From: Candidatus Zixiibacteriota bacterium
GTDB taxonomy: Bacteria > Zixibacteria > MSB-5A5 > CAIYYT01
Reading direction: 5' to 3'
Length of the DNA stretch: 64,000 bases
NCBI GenBank assembly: GCA_020853795.1
Contig: JADYYF010000042.1
Location: 1-64,000 of the forward strand
Part shown: piece after piece, positions 18,405 through 27,536 of the stretch
Layout: the number at the start of each line of letters is the position of its first letter
How positions within the stretch are numbered: the first letter of the stretch is position 1
The notes under the pieces: generated by a model
What the model saw: the letters and a program-made list of their open reading frames with translations, nothing else
Databases searched by the model: none
Told to the model about the DNA's origin: nothing
Made by a program: the position numbers and the translations under genes

Positions 18405-18998
18405 CTAACGGACGCCGGCCTGCAAGGCCGCGCGAATCAATGCGTCCGAACCTTGATTCGAGCCGATGGCGGCCACGGCAGCCTCGACCGCTTTGCGCGC
18501 CTCATACCGGCTGTAGCCGAGTGCTTCCAACGCCAGCACGGCTTCCTCGACGTGACCCAGTTTCTGGGTCACACCGATGCCGCTGGTCGAGATAATCTTG
18601 GTAACTTTATCCTTCAACTCAAGCACTAATCTTCCCGAAGTTTTCGGTCCAATTCCGGAGATCGTGGACAGCAGCGACTTGTCCTCTTCGATGATCGATC
18701 GCAGCAGGTCATCCACCTTGATTCCAGAAAGAATCGTGAGTGCCAACTTGACGCCGATCCCCGAGACTTGGATCAGCATCTCGAAAACCTCTCGTTCAGA
18801 TTGGGTCGCAAATCCGATTAAGTCAATCGCATTTTCACGAACCTGCATGGAAGTGTACAATGTGACTTCCGAGCCGTTCGGCGGCATCGCCTGCGCGGTC
18901 GAGATCGGCACCAGCAGTTTGAACCCGACCCCACCGACGATGACTTCCAGGTGATCCGGGTGTTTGGAGCTGAGTCTGCCGGTCAACGAAGAAATCAC
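18405..18998 (-). CDS. ruvA: Holliday junction-binding protein RuvA
   Basis: 197 residues. GTG at 18998 is chosen because it overlaps the ruvC stop as GTGA and gives the usual RuvA start (VISSLTGRL); a start 10 codons earlier would lie well inside ruvC. Domains: OB-fold at 1-65, tandem helix-hairpin-helix with [10 protein letters not shown] and [19 protein letters not shown] near 70-130, and a C-terminal UBA-like RuvB-contact domain ([20 protein letters not shown]). It holds the junction for RuvB. Confidence 0.96.
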   Translation of the reverse strand: MISSLTGRLSSKHPDHLEVIVGGVGFKLLVPISTAQAMPPNGSEVTLYTSMQVRENAIDLIGFATQSEREVFEMLIQVSGIGVKLALTILSGIKVDDLLRSIIEEDKSLLSTISGIGPKTSGRLVLELKDKVTKIISTSGIGVTQKLGHVEEAVLALEALGYSRYEARKAVEAAVAAIGSNQGSDALIRAALQAGVR

Positions 18999-19471
18999 AG
19001 CCGCTGCTCTCGTCTCTGGAAGTGGCAATACGCTACAGCGAGGGCGTCGGAGACGTCCAAAGCGGCCGGAAGTTCCTTAATGTTGAGCAGAGCCTTTACC
19101 ATGTAGTTCACTTGTTCTTTGGAGGCCGCGCCGCGTCCAACCACTGACTGCTTGACTTCGCGCGGCGCATATTCAAAAATCGGAATGTTCTTCAGACTGC
19201 AAGCAAGCAGTATCGCGCCGCGCGCCTGACCGAGACTGAGCGCGACCTTAACGTTCTTGCCGTAGAACCCTTCTTCCAGCGCCACTTCGTCCGGACTTTC
19301 GCGTTCCAACAGTTCAGACGTACGACGGAAGATCTCGCGCAATCGCTCGGCCATTCTGCCGGTGGAGGTCGAGAACGTCCCCGCGTCGAGCAGCCGTGTT
19401 CCGCGTTGATCTATCTCGACAAGCCCGAACCCAGTCACGGCCAGGCCGGGATCGAGTCCGAGAATTCTCAT
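18995..19471 (-). CDS. ruvC: crossover junction endodeoxyribonuclease RuvC
   Basis: 158 residues, ATG overlapping the yebC stop by 4 nt (ATGA). The RNase H-fold acidic residues are seen in [12 protein letters not shown] (Asp7), [11 protein letters not shown] (Glu) and [13 protein letters not shown] (Asp), along with [14 protein letters not shown]. It cuts Holliday junctions symmetrically. The yebC-ruvC-ruvA-ruvB order is the standard resolvasome operon. Confidence 0.97.
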   Translation of the reverse strand: MRILGLDPGLAVTGFGLVEIDQRGTRLLDAGTFSTSTGRMAERLREIFRRTSELLERESPDEVALEEGFYGKNVKVALSLGQARGAILLACSLKNIPIFEYAPREVKQSVVGRGAASKEQVNYMVKALLNIKELPAALDVSDALAVAYCHFQRREQRL

Positions 19472-20220
19472 TGAGCGCTGAGTTGCTCCAGAACGGCGTC
19501 GTCGATATCGAAGTTGGCGTAAGCCTTCTGGATGTCGTCGTGATCTTCAAGGGCTTCGTAGAGTTTGATCATCGACTCGGCGTGTTTGCCCTCGATCCGG
19601 ACAGAGGTCGATGGAATCAGCGTGATTTCGGCGCTCGCCATCGGAATCCCCTTGGACTCCAGCGCCGCGCGGACAGCTTCGAACAGCTCTGGCGGCGTGG
19701 TGATCTCGAACAGGTCGCCCTCGGTCGTCATGTCGGACGCACCGTGTTCCAGCGCCAGCTCGAGCAGAGTGTCTTCGTTGGCCTTGGCGGTTTCGACTTC
19801 GATCAACCCCTTCTTGGCGAAGATCCAGCCGACCGAGCCCGATTCGCCGAGATTCCCGCCATACTTGCTGAACAGATGCCGGATTTCGGCGACCGTGCGA
19901 TTCTTGTTGTCAGTAACGACCTCGACCATAACGGCGACACCGCCGGGGCCGTAGCCTTCGTAGGTAATCTCATCGTAGCTGGTACCTTCGAGCTCACCGG
20001 TACCTTTCTGGATTGCGCGCTTGATATTATCCGCCGGCATGCTGTTGGACTTGGCATTCAAGACGGCTGTACGCAAACGCGGGTTCGACTCGGGATCACC
20101 ACCGCCAAATCGCGCCGCCACCGTGATTTCCTTGATCAGCTTTGTGAACAGACGCCCGCGTTCGGCGTCAGCTTTGCCTTTCTTACGTTTAATCGTCGAC
20201 CATTTAGAATGACCGGACAT
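19468..20220 (-). CDS. yebC: YebC/PmpR-family DNA-binding protein
   Basis: 250 residues, ATG with GGAGGA upstream. Family blocks: [20 protein letters not shown] start, [27 protein letters not shown]-type DNA-contact region, [33 protein letters not shown]. Members act as transcription regulators and, as recent work on the family shows, as ribosome-associated factors that relieve stalling. First gene of the yebC-ruvCAB array and probably the start of this operon. Confidence 0.95.
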   Translation of the reverse strand: MSGHSKWSTIKRKKGKADAERGRLFTKLIKEITVAARFGGGDPESNPRLRTAVLNAKSNSMPADNIKRAIQKGTGELEGTSYDEITYEGYGPGGVAVMVEVVTDNKNRTVAEIRHLFSKYGGNLGESGSVGWIFAKKGLIEVETAKANEDTLLELALEHGASDMTTEGDLFEITTPPELFEAVRAALESKGIPMASAEITLIPSTSVRIEGKHAESMIKLYEALEDHDDIQKAYANFDIDDAVLEQLSAQ

Positions 20221-20406
20221 TCACTCCTCCAAAAGCATTAATCCAAACCGGTGGATAAATAGCAAATCGGCTGTAATGAAGCAACGGAAATCAATGGAGC
20301 GGGATGCAATCCGGTGACATGCGCCGAGGCATTGCCGTGGTCCCCACTCTTTTGTCAGTTGTGACAGGCGACGTGGTACGGCCCCCCATCTGACAGCACT
20401 TCGGCC

Positions 20407-20973
20407 TTAAGACCCAATCTTCTCCGCCAGACGGCGCACCGAATCGGCCAGATCATCGACCTTCTTGCTGAGGTCCTCCAAATCCTTCTTCCGCGCCACC
20501 TTCATATTTTCGATGGCGGTCTCGATGTCTTTCGAGACGCGTTCCTTGAAGTCCTTGGTCGAGGATTCCGCCTTGTCGAGCAATTCCAGGATCGCTTCCG
20601 AACGCTTCGACTTGGCGACTTCCCCCTGCTTGATCAACGTGTCGACGATTTCTTCGGCCTTGCTCTTGGTGATTTCAAAGACGCCGATTGAAGCCAGCAC
20701 AGTCTTCTTGAGAATGTCCATGTCTAATCCTCCTCCGAGGGCGATAAAGCCCCGCAAAGTTTCAATGACGGATTGCTGATTGGGTTTTTGCGTGATTTCG
20801 TCAACGAATAGCTGGGCGAGCACGGCGGCGGTTTGGTCTTCGCCGGAGCGGCTGTCAACGACGGCAAACGAATCTCCTGCGCGAATGTATGCTCGCAAGT
20901 CCTCGCCAGTGACAAACCGACTGACAGTTGTATCGTAAAGCAGGCGGTTGGGATAGCGGCGAATCGTTCGCAT
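20407..20973 (-). CDS. PhaR-type PHA regulatory domain fused to phasin-like coiled coil
   Basis: 188 residues from ATG 20973 (a TTG 24 nt upstream is unlikely; no Shine-Dalgarno for either). Residues about 1-60 match the PHB/PHA accumulation regulator DNA-binding domain (TIRRYPNRLLYDTTVSRFV, LRAYIRAGDSFAVVD, LAQLFVDE). Residues about 75-188 look like a phasin / PHA-granule-associated protein (LKKTVLASIGVFEITKSKAE, VDTLIKQGEVAKS) followed by a charged coiled coil. Known PhaR proteins both bind DNA and polymer granules, repressing phasin genes until granules form; here sensor and granule coat appear to be one chain. No phaC is in the window. A TGC-N3-GCA dyad lies in its promoter. Confidence 0.8.
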   Translation of the reverse strand: MRTIRRYPNRLLYDTTVSRFVTGEDLRAYIRAGDSFAVVDSRSGEDQTAAVLAQLFVDEITQKPNQQSVIETLRGFIALGGGLDMDILKKTVLASIGVFEITKSKAEEIVDTLIKQGEVAKSKRSEAILELLDKAESSTKDFKERVSKDIETAIENMKVARKKDLEDLSKKVDDLADSVRRLAEKIGS

Positions 20974-20979
20974 AGAGTC

Positions 20980-21007
20980 AATTTGTGCACCGCACAAAAG
21001 ATGTCAA
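20980..21007 (-). promoter_or_regulatory. promoter with TGC-N3-GCA dyad, candidate autoregulatory site, likely leaderless
   Basis: On the minus strand TTGACA (21007-21002), 16-nt spacer, CAAATT (20985-20980), then 6 nt to the ATG at 20973. The perfect inverted repeat TTGTGC-GGT-GCACAA (20997-20983) fills the spacer. PhaR-type repressors are reported to bind TGC-N3-GCA sites (from memory), so autoregulation is a reasonable inference. Confidence 0.5.
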
Positions 21008-21043
21008 GAAAAAAAGGATGGCTGCCACCAAACAACCATCCTT
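21007..21043 (-). terminator. rho-independent terminator of the receiver-protein gene
   Basis: On the minus strand AAGGATGG, 14-nt loop, CCATCCTT, followed by TTTTTCTTG. It lies 30 nt after the stop of the receiver gene and abuts the -35 box of the next gene. Confidence 0.85.
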
Positions 21044-21073
21044 CCAGCAACCCTTAAGTTTCAGGTATAGGAG

Positions 21074-21463
21074 CTATACCTTTGCGAAACTTAGGAGCAC
21101 AACGTTGACGATTTCCAAAAGTCGTTCGCAGACAAACGGTTTCTTGATAAACATATCGCCGCCAGCCTTGAAACCGCGCCCCTGGTCATCGGAGGTATCC
21201 TTGCCGGTCAGGAAGATGACCGGGATGTTCTCGGTCAGCGGATCCTTCTTGAGTTCGTTGCAGATCTCATAGCCGTCCATTTGGGGCATCATGATGTCCA
21301 GAAAGATCATGTCCGGCTTGAAGGTCTTGGCACGCTCCAACCCCATCACGGCGGAATTTTCGGCGACTACCGTATGGCCGGCATTCGTGAGAAACGCCTC
21401 AAGGATGTCGGTAATCTCCGGCTCGTCGTCGACTACAAGGATTTTTGCTTTCTTAACAGCCAT
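21074..21463 (-). CDS. single-domain response regulator (CheY-like)
   Basis: 129 residues, receiver domain only. Acidic pocket Asp12-Asp13, phospho-acceptor Asp56 in IFLDIMMPQMDG, conserved Thr in FLTGKD, and Lys in FIKKPF are all present. It has no output domain, so it must act by protein contact or in a phosphorelay. No kinase is directly adjacent; a sensor kinase lies about 1 kb away on the opposite strand (22491). It ends at a good terminator, so it forms its own short transcript or closes the one from the nitrilase gene upstream. Confidence 0.93.
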   Translation of the reverse strand: MAVKKAKILVVDDEPEITDILEAFLTNAGHTVVAENSAVMGLERAKTFKPDMIFLDIMMPQMDGYEICNELKKDPLTENIPVIFLTGKDTSDDQGRGFKAGGDMFIKKPFVCERLLEIVNVVLLSFAKV

Positions 21464-21627
21464 GCTGGCACTTCCGATTTGTCATTGTTCCTTGAAGTTA
21501 TCGGACATGGGGAGTCGGGTCTTTAGCGGAAAAGTGCCCAGCAGACTAACCGTCAATCGCTATGGCAACAGCCGGTTGAGTGGCAGCGCAACTGGCCACT
21601 TCAGAAATGAGCAGGAAGTTGGTCTTG

Positions 21628-22413
21628 TTAAAAGTACAGGTCGGGGCGGCGGTCGGACAGAATATCGTTCAGGGTGGTTACGGACTTGTCGCGGGCGCGG
21701 AGGGGATCGACCTCGGCGAATACCGCAATCTCGTTTTCGGCTTCGGCGCGCTCGAGGATCTCCCCCTTGGTGGCGGTAATCTGGCTGCGGCCGGTGAATA
21801 GGAATTCATCTTCTCCCTGCTGATCCGCACCGACGCGGTTGCAGGTAACGGCAAAGACGCGGTTTTCAAGGCAGCGAGTAACCATGGCATCCTGACAATA
21901 AGGCAAGACCAAGTTCGAAGGATGGCAGACGATATCGGCGCCGCGCAGCATTAAGGTGCGCATCGCCTCCGGAAACACCCAGTCGAAGCAGATCATGATT
22001 CCGATGCGGATGTCCCGGTAAGAGACAACGTTGAGGCCCGTGTCGCCCGGATCGAACCATTCCTTCTCAAAGTAGAAGAGATGCGTCTTTCGATACAACG
22101 CACACGTTCCATCGGGACGAACCAGTGCGGCGGAATTATAGACCTTGTCGCCGGCGCGCTCCGGGAATCCAAACACGACCGCGCCGCCGTTGTCGCGAGC
22201 GATTCTGCGGACGAAGTCGAAGCTTGGGCCGGTCTCGAACGGCTCGGCCAGCCTGAAGGCTTCGGCGCGGGACGGCATGAAGTAGCCGGAGAAACACAGT
22301 TCCGGCAGGACCAGAAGGTCGAAGCGCTCGGCGCCGAGGAGACTCTCCACACGGCGATAATTGCGCTCCGGCTCACCGAAGCTGACTTTGAATTGCAGAA
22401 ATCCGATCTTCAT
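21628..22413 (-). CDS. carbon-nitrogen hydrolase (nitrilase superfamily amidohydrolase)
   Basis: 261 residues from ATG 22413 (a GTG two codons earlier is possible). The catalytic triad is Glu38 (LPELCFSGY), Lys109 (YRKTHLF) and Cys142 (IMICFDWVFPE). The N-terminus KIGFLQFKVSFGEPERNY is typical. Members cleave amides or nitriles, for example omega-amidase, N-carbamoylputrescine amidase or beta-ureidopropionase; I cannot pick one. It is divergent from the sensor kinase, with 77 nt between the two starts. Confidence 0.9.
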   Translation of the reverse strand: MKIGFLQFKVSFGEPERNYRRVESLLGAERFDLLVLPELCFSGYFMPSRAEAFRLAEPFETGPSFDFVRRIARDNGGAVVFGFPERAGDKVYNSAALVRPDGTCALYRKTHLFYFEKEWFDPGDTGLNVVSYRDIRIGIMICFDWVFPEAMRTLMLRGADIVCHPSNLVLPYCQDAMVTRCLENRVFAVTCNRVGADQQGEDEFLFTGRSQITATKGEILERAEAENEIAVFAEVDPLRARDKSVTTLNDILSDRRPDLYF

Positions 22414-22490
22414 TAGCACTTTCGCGACGTCTTGAAAAGGTATAACATGGGCGCGATGAACACAAATGGAAAGCCGGCAGAGGGCGCGGC

Positions 22491-24482
22491 ATGATTCAAC
22501 GGCGACTGGTGCTGGCGCTGACGGCGATCGTCGGCGTAATCATCCTGGTGCTGGCCTATTCGGGCATCGAGTCCAGCCGCGAGAATATGCTGAAGCTGAT
22601 TGCCCAAGAGGGGGAGTCGATGATGCAGGCGCTGGTAACGTCGGCCGGGAACAACCTCTCCGCGTCAACCATCGTGGAAGAGATTTCCTCCTCGCGACTG
22701 GCGGAGATCGCCGAGTTGATGGGACAGATCCTCGACGGCAATCCGCGCCCGGCCGATTCTCTCGGCGTCTGGGAGCGCCGCTATCAGTGTAGGCAGATTA
22801 TTGTGGTGAATAACGAGCGCGAGATTGTCGCTTCATCGTGGCCGGAGGCCGCAGGCACGGCCATTGCCGACAGCAGCGTCCAGGCGGTGGTGGTCGATTC
22901 GGTCCTCTCCGGCGACAGATATTTTGCAATTGCGGCACCGCTGCCTTCCGCCCTTCCGCGCGACGACGAGATTTATGTCGCCGTGCGCGTGAAGGCCGGG
23001 GCTTTGCTGATCACCGCTCCAGCGCGCAAGCTCTACGATTACCAGGAATCGCTCGGTATCGGGTTTGTTGTGCGGAAGATGGGCGGGCAAAAGGCCATTG
23101 ATTACGTGGTGCTCCAGAATGACTCCGGCATCGTGCTGGCCTCGCGCGATATCGGCCGGATGATGGCGATCCAAGCCGATCCCTTCCTGGCCGGAGCGAT
23201 GGAACACGAGGAGATCGTCCACCGGCTGTATGAATTCGAGGACCGGGAGGTGCTGGAGGTCGTGCGCTCGTTTAAGTCGGATGTGATGCCGTCGGGCCTC
23301 TTGCGCATCGGAATGGCGCTCGATGCCTATCACGAGCTGTACGCCGACTCGCTGAAGCAACTGGCGATCCTCTCCGCAGTCTTGTTCGCACTGGGAGTCG
23401 TGGGGGCTTACGCCGCAACCTCGCTAAAAAGGCTCCAGGTAACCACCGGCAGTCTCGAGCAACTACGTTCGCTGACGGATGAGATCGTGCAGTCGCTGGA
23501 GGCTGCAGTCGTCGCAGTCAACGAGCAGGGGCGAATCACCGTCTTCAATCCCCAGGCGAAGAAGCTATTTGGCAAGACGGCAAAGGCGCTGACGGGCCAA
23601 GCTTACAGCGACGCTTTCCCCGATGATGCCCTCGTCTTGACGCGGATTTCGACCGATGTCACACAACGGTTCCGGGGTGAGCTTCAGTATCAACAATCGC
23701 AGGGAGACCAAAGACAACTGCTGGTCTCGTCAACGCCGATCGTGAGTGCCGAAGGCCGATACTCTGGCGCTGTGGCGTTGGCGTACGACCTGACCGAATT
23801 AAAGAAACTCGAGGAAAATGCGCGGGCGGCGGAGCGACTGTCAGAGTTAGGAACGCTGGCGGCCGGGGTCGCGCACGAAATTCGCAACCCGTTGAACGCC
23901 ATCGCGATTGCCACACAAAGACTGCGGTTGGAGTTTAAACCGACGGAGAACCAAGCGGAGTACAGCGGATTTCTCAAAACGATCGGTGAGGAAATCGACA
24001 GGCTGAATTCGATCATTAAGGATTTCCTCTCCCTCGCTCGCGGACAACGACTTGGAAAAGTTTTGGTTGATTTGCAGGACTTCGTCAACGAAATAGTGGT
24101 ATTAGCGCGGCTGGAAGCCGAGAAGCGCGGTATCGAAATTCGAACCGAGATTGCTCCCGGACTGAAGGCGAGTATCGATCAGGCCGAGATGAAGAAGGTT
24201 TTTCACAACCTGATTCAGAATGCCCTACAGTCCTTTAGGGGAGCGGGCGATATAACAATTAGAGGGAAGAGGGCCGACGCCAACCGCGCTCAAATCGAGA
24301 TCTCGAATTCGGGGGAACCGATTGTGCCGGAAGTGCGCGCACGCATTTTCCAGCCGTATTTTACAACGCGGGCCGATGGAACCGGCCTGGGGTTGGCGAT
24401 TTGCCGAAGGATTGTCGCCGATCATGGCGGTACGATCGAGTTGCTTGAGGGTGAACCGACCACGTTTCGAATCGTGGTGTAG
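22491..24482 (+). CDS. membrane sensor histidine kinase with PAS domain
   Basis: 663 residues. TM1 at about 6-26, a periplasmic sensor region of about 260 residues, TM2 at about 291-309, a PAS domain at about 330-440, HisKA with the H-box His462 (AHEIRNPLN), N-box Asn573 (HNLIQNALQSF) and G2 box GTGLGL at 630-635. The G1 motif reads SNSGEPI where DxGxG is usual, a substitution seen in other kinases. It autophosphorylates and passes phosphate to a response regulator; no partner is fused or adjacent on this strand. Its stop codon overlaps the ribosome site of the lipoprotein gene downstream, so the two are translationally linked. Confidence 0.93.
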   Translation: MIQRRLVLALTAIVGVIILVLAYSGIESSRENMLKLIAQEGESMMQALVTSAGNNLSASTIVEEISSSRLAEIAELMGQILDGNPRPADSLGVWERRYQCRQIIVVNNEREIVASSWPEAAGTAIADSSVQAVVVDSVLSGDRYFAIAAPLPSALPRDDEIYVAVRVKAGALLITAPARKLYDYQESLGIGFVVRKMGGQKAIDYVVLQNDSGIVLASRDIGRMMAIQADPFLAGAMEHEEIVHRLYEFEDREVLEVVRSFKSDVMPSGLLRIGMALDAYHELYADSLKQLAILSAVLFALGVVGAYAATSLKRLQVTTGSLEQLRSLTDEIVQSLEAAVVAVNEQGRITVFNPQAKKLFGKTAKALTGQAYSDAFPDDALVLTRISTDVTQRFRGELQYQQSQGDQRQLLVSSTPIVSAEGRYSGAVALAYDLTELKKLEENARAAERLSELGTLAAGVAHEIRNPLNAIAIATQRLRLEFKPTENQAEYSGFLKTIGEEIDRLNSIIKDFLSLARGQRLGKVLVDLQDFVNEIVVLARLEAEKRGIEIRTEIAPGLKASIDQAEMKKVFHNLIQNALQSFRGAGDITIRGKRADANRAQIEISNSGEPIVPEVRARIFQPYFTTRADGTGLGLAICRRIVADHGGTIELLEGEPTTFRIVV

Positions 24483-24491
24483 GAGGCACGG

Positions 24492-24890
24492 ATGCTGATG
24501 AAGTTGTGGCAGTTGAAGGGGGTGTTCGTTCTGGTGGGTTTGTTTGTCGCCTTTGCGGCGTGTGTGAAAGAGAAGGATCCCAATCTTGAACGCAATCAGA
24601 TCAAGGATGCCCTCGGAGCGATTACGACTGCCATCAACGCCGGCGATCTGGCCACATTGGACAAGTACTTCGCCAGGCCGGTTACGGAAGGTTCCGGCCC
24701 CAATCGCCTGGTTGCCCTACTGGCGCACGGGGACTCGGCGTTCGTAATGTACAACCGCAAATTCAGCATCGATGAGAAGCGGGCGACCGTTTCATTTACG
24801 CGCTCATCCGATCCGGCCGATTCGAATTTTTCGTTCCTCTATCTCGTCAACGACGGTGGCTGGAAGATTACCAAGTTCGAAGTCAAATAA
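24492..24890 (+). CDS. small lipoprotein, NTF2-like fold likely
   Basis: 132 residues. The AGGAGG ribosome site (24481-24486) overlaps the kinase stop codon, 5 nt from the ATG. The N-terminus (LKGVFVLVGLFVAFAAC) ends in a lipobox-like FAAC with Cys near residue 24; Phe at -3 is unusual but tolerated. The rest has the pattern of NTF2/SnoaL-like domains: a helix with AINAGDLATLDKYF, then strands ending LVNDGGWKITKFEV. A periplasm-facing lipoprotein coupled to a sensor kinase could modulate sensing; that is inference. Confidence 0.7.
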   Translation: MLMKLWQLKGVFVLVGLFVAFAACVKEKDPNLERNQIKDALGAITTAINAGDLATLDKYFARPVTEGSGPNRLVALLAHGDSAFVMYNRKFSIDEKRATVSFTRSSDPADSNFSFLYLVNDGGWKITKFEVK

Positions 24891-24931
24891 TCCGTCCGCA
24901 ATTCCCCCGCTGCCGCAGCAGCCAATCTGTC

Positions 24932-27298
24932 TCAGAATCGAATTCCCAATCGCGTCGTAAACTTGTTCGTGTCGTAGTCAGAAAGTTGCCACGTGAAGAA
25001 CGCGGCGAAATTGAAGACCGACAAGAAGGGGGTCAGATTCCCCAGGCTGAATCCAATCTCCTGATACGGATGCGCAGCCGTCAGATAAATATCATCGCCG
25101 GAATTGACCGTGTGATTCCTGAACTCCGTCCAGAAGACTCCGCCGTGGACACCCAGCGTAAACGGCAGACGCCTAATCAGCGGCAGGCCGCTTCTAAGGA
25201 AAAGGTATTGCCCGAAGTCGTGACGGACATAGACGAAGGCGGCACGATTGCCGGCGAAGAAGTTTTCTCCAATCGTCAAGAACTTGGACTCTTCGGGCGC
25301 GAGCACTTCAGAGTAATCGCTGAGGTAATAGTAGCGCTGCGTCGGAAGACTCCGCGTAGCAGCACCGGCGAAGAGATCGATTTGAGTCATGCCCAGTCCG
25401 GCGGTACGCTGGCGACGGCTGAAGGAAGCCCAGTAGCGGCGGTATTCAAAATCACTGGAAAGAAGATCGGGATCGCTGAGTTCGGCGCCCACTTTCAACA
25501 GGCTGTACTGAACAGTCTCGAGTTTGCGCTCGCGGCCCTTGTTGCGCCAGAGTTTGCGCGAGTCCAGCTCTAACCCGGCAGAGAGCAGGCGCAGATTTCC
25601 GGCGACGACCGGCGGGTTTTCGCGAAACGGGTCTTCCCCGCCGAACAACGAGTAATCGGTATTTTGTGACAACGAACGATATTTCAGGTCGTGTGCCGAC
25701 GTCTTGAGCGTCGCAAACCACGTTGGATTCAACGTCAACGTCAGAGAGCCGCCGCGCTCGTAATAGTAGTTGGCCGGATCGATCTTGAAGAAGAGGCTCG
25801 AGAACGTCGGATTGCAGCGATCAGCGTCGACGATCGGCGTTTGATCAACGCGGCGGTGGTATTCGCCGCCGATGGTGAACTTGGGTCGGCCCGGCACGCG
25901 ATAGCGCGCGCTTGCCTGATATTGATATTCCTCCGCAGCGAAAGCGAAGCCACTCCCTACCTTCAGTTCGAGGTTGCGATGCGGGGTCAGGTCGGTGGCG
26001 AGTCCGACGTAGGCGCCCTCAACGCGATTGAAGCGGAACAGATCCTCGGCGCCGAAAGTCACGATCGCAGCTGCACCAAGACCGAGCGTCGCCAGGCGCT
26101 TGCCCAGCGGTTTAGGCGCCTTTTCGAGCGAGTCAATCCGGGCGTAACCGCGAAGTTCTTCCAGCGACAATGGAATCGTCTGGCGGGCTGACCAGGCGAG
26201 CGAATCCGTGCGATCGGCACTATCCGCAACCTCAAATACGAATTCGTCGAACGTGTGGTCGGGATGATCGATCTCAAAGCTGTAATCGTAGATGGAAGCC
26301 GTCAGGTCGATGCCAATCTTGTCCGGGATGCCCGGGAAGTCGATTTCAACCGTGGCGCCGAATTTGATTTCAACCGGCATCCAATATTGGTTCGCAAACG
26401 GCGCCACGCGCTGGGAATACTTGAGCCCGGACACGAAGGGCAGACGCACACCTTCGTTGAAACCAACCTCCACATCGACAACATCGTACGTCGAATCCGC
26501 TATGTAGACATATCCCGCGACCAGCGCGTCGGCCTGGTTCCTGGGCTCGGCCTCAAGCTTGAAGACTTTTTTCCCATCGACCCAGGTAGAATCGAGCAGG
26601 TAGTAATTGTAGTACTTCAGCGCGTCTTCGGCGACGGGCGAGACCACGGAGTACTGGCCGATCTCGAGGCGGTTCTTGTTGAAGTTCAGGAATTCACCAA
26701 TTGCAACCAGGTTGTCGACGGCGTCCAGATTGGCGCTCTGCCGCCGGGTGATGATGATCTCCTTGTACTTGTCGGGGCGTTCCCAGAACGACTGCGATTG
26801 CGATTCGGTGATCGCCATAATCTCGACCGAATCGGGGCGACTGAGGTTGCGGACCACCATCTTGGTGTAGGCCCGATAATCGTAGGCGCCGAGCCGATTC
26901 AGGATCTCCTGCTTGCGTTTGATCGCCTCGAGAATGATCAGTTGCGCCGGGTCGTATTGACGGCTGTAGACGGTCGTGCCCGGGACGATGACCAGCGAGC
27001 TGCGGAGTGCGATGTCCAGCACGGCCCCGGTCGCGGTGACTTCGATGGTGTCGACGACCGAGAAGTAGCCAATGTGGCTGAACTTGATGACGACCAGTCC
27101 GGCCGCCGCGAGGATTCGATATTGGCCGTCGACATTGGCGACTGTCGACCTACCCGTGCCGGCCAGTTGCACGGTGGCAAAGGGCAAAGCCTCGCCGGAT
27201 TCCGCATCCGTGATCTTCCCCGTGACGGCCTGCCCAAAAAGCGGGTTGTCCCCGAGCAGGCTCACCGCCAAAGTTGCCGCAATGAGAAAACGAAACAC
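24932..27298 (-). CDS. outer-membrane protein, CarboxypepD-regulatory-like domain plus DUF5686
   Basis: 788 residues, GTG start with GGAGGGAG 7 nt upstream. Signal peptide at 1-22, then an Ig-like carboxypeptidase-regulatory domain (VTGKITDAESGEALPFATVQL, FSHIGYFSV), then the DUF5686 region (QYDPAQLIILEAIKRKQEIL, YDYRAYTKMVV) and a long beta-strand-rich barrel ending in aromatic strands (WQLSDYDTNKFTTRLGIRF). The architecture is common in Bacteroidota and relatives; function unknown, possibly transport or surface assembly. The last residue is Phe, as in outer-membrane barrels. It converges on the lipoprotein gene, 41 nt apart. Confidence 0.85.
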   Translation of the reverse strand: MFRFLIAATLAVSLLGDNPLFGQAVTGKITDAESGEALPFATVQLAGTGRSTVANVDGQYRILAAAGLVVIKFSHIGYFSVVDTIEVTATGAVLDIALRSSLVIVPGTTVYSRQYDPAQLIILEAIKRKQEILNRLGAYDYRAYTKMVVRNLSRPDSVEIMAITESQSQSFWERPDKYKEIIITRRQSANLDAVDNLVAIGEFLNFNKNRLEIGQYSVVSPVAEDALKYYNYYLLDSTWVDGKKVFKLEAEPRNQADALVAGYVYIADSTYDVVDVEVGFNEGVRLPFVSGLKYSQRVAPFANQYWMPVEIKFGATVEIDFPGIPDKIGIDLTASIYDYSFEIDHPDHTFDEFVFEVADSADRTDSLAWSARQTIPLSLEELRGYARIDSLEKAPKPLGKRLATLGLGAAAIVTFGAEDLFRFNRVEGAYVGLATDLTPHRNLELKVGSGFAFAAEEYQYQASARYRVPGRPKFTIGGEYHRRVDQTPIVDADRCNPTFSSLFFKIDPANYYYERGGSLTLTLNPTWFATLKTSAHDLKYRSLSQNTDYSLFGGEDPFRENPPVVAGNLRLLSAGLELDSRKLWRNKGRERKLETVQYSLLKVGAELSDPDLLSSDFEYRRYWASFSRRQRTAGLGMTQIDLFAGAATRSLPTQRYYYLSDYSEVLAPEESKFLTIGENFFAGNRAAFVYVRHDFGQYLFLRSGLPLIRRLPFTLGVHGGVFWTEFRNHTVNSGDDIYLTAAHPYQEIGFSLGNLTPFLSVFNFAAFFTWQLSDYDTNKFTTRLGIRF

Positions 27299-27502
27299 GA
27301 ATCAACTCCCTCCATCACGAGACCCCGTCATGCCGCCTTCAAGCAACTACCGTACCGAACGGCGGAAAGTTGCGTGGAATCAATCGCCGAATCGCGCCAG
27401 GGTCAAGACGGCGCACAGGATCAGGTCAATAGCAGCGGCGGGGATGCATCGGAGTTGTGCGGCCGATATCGACCTGAATACTCCGGCTTTGCAGCAAGCT
27501 GT

Positions 27503-27530
27503 TTGAGAAACACGCCAATTGTTGTAGATT
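27503..27530 (+). promoter_or_regulatory. leaderless-type promoter of dnaG
   Basis: TTGAGA (27503-27508), 16-nt spacer, TAGATT (27525-27530), then 6 nt to the ATG at 27537. No Shine-Dalgarno is present, so transcription probably starts at the A of the ATG. Confidence 0.5.
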
Positions 27531-27536
27531 CCCGCC

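Noticed and set aside
20353-20366. TGTCA-N4-TGACA dyad in the gap between the PhaR-phasin and yebC genes
   Set aside because: Short half-sites, over 130 nt from the yebC start and no promoter around it.
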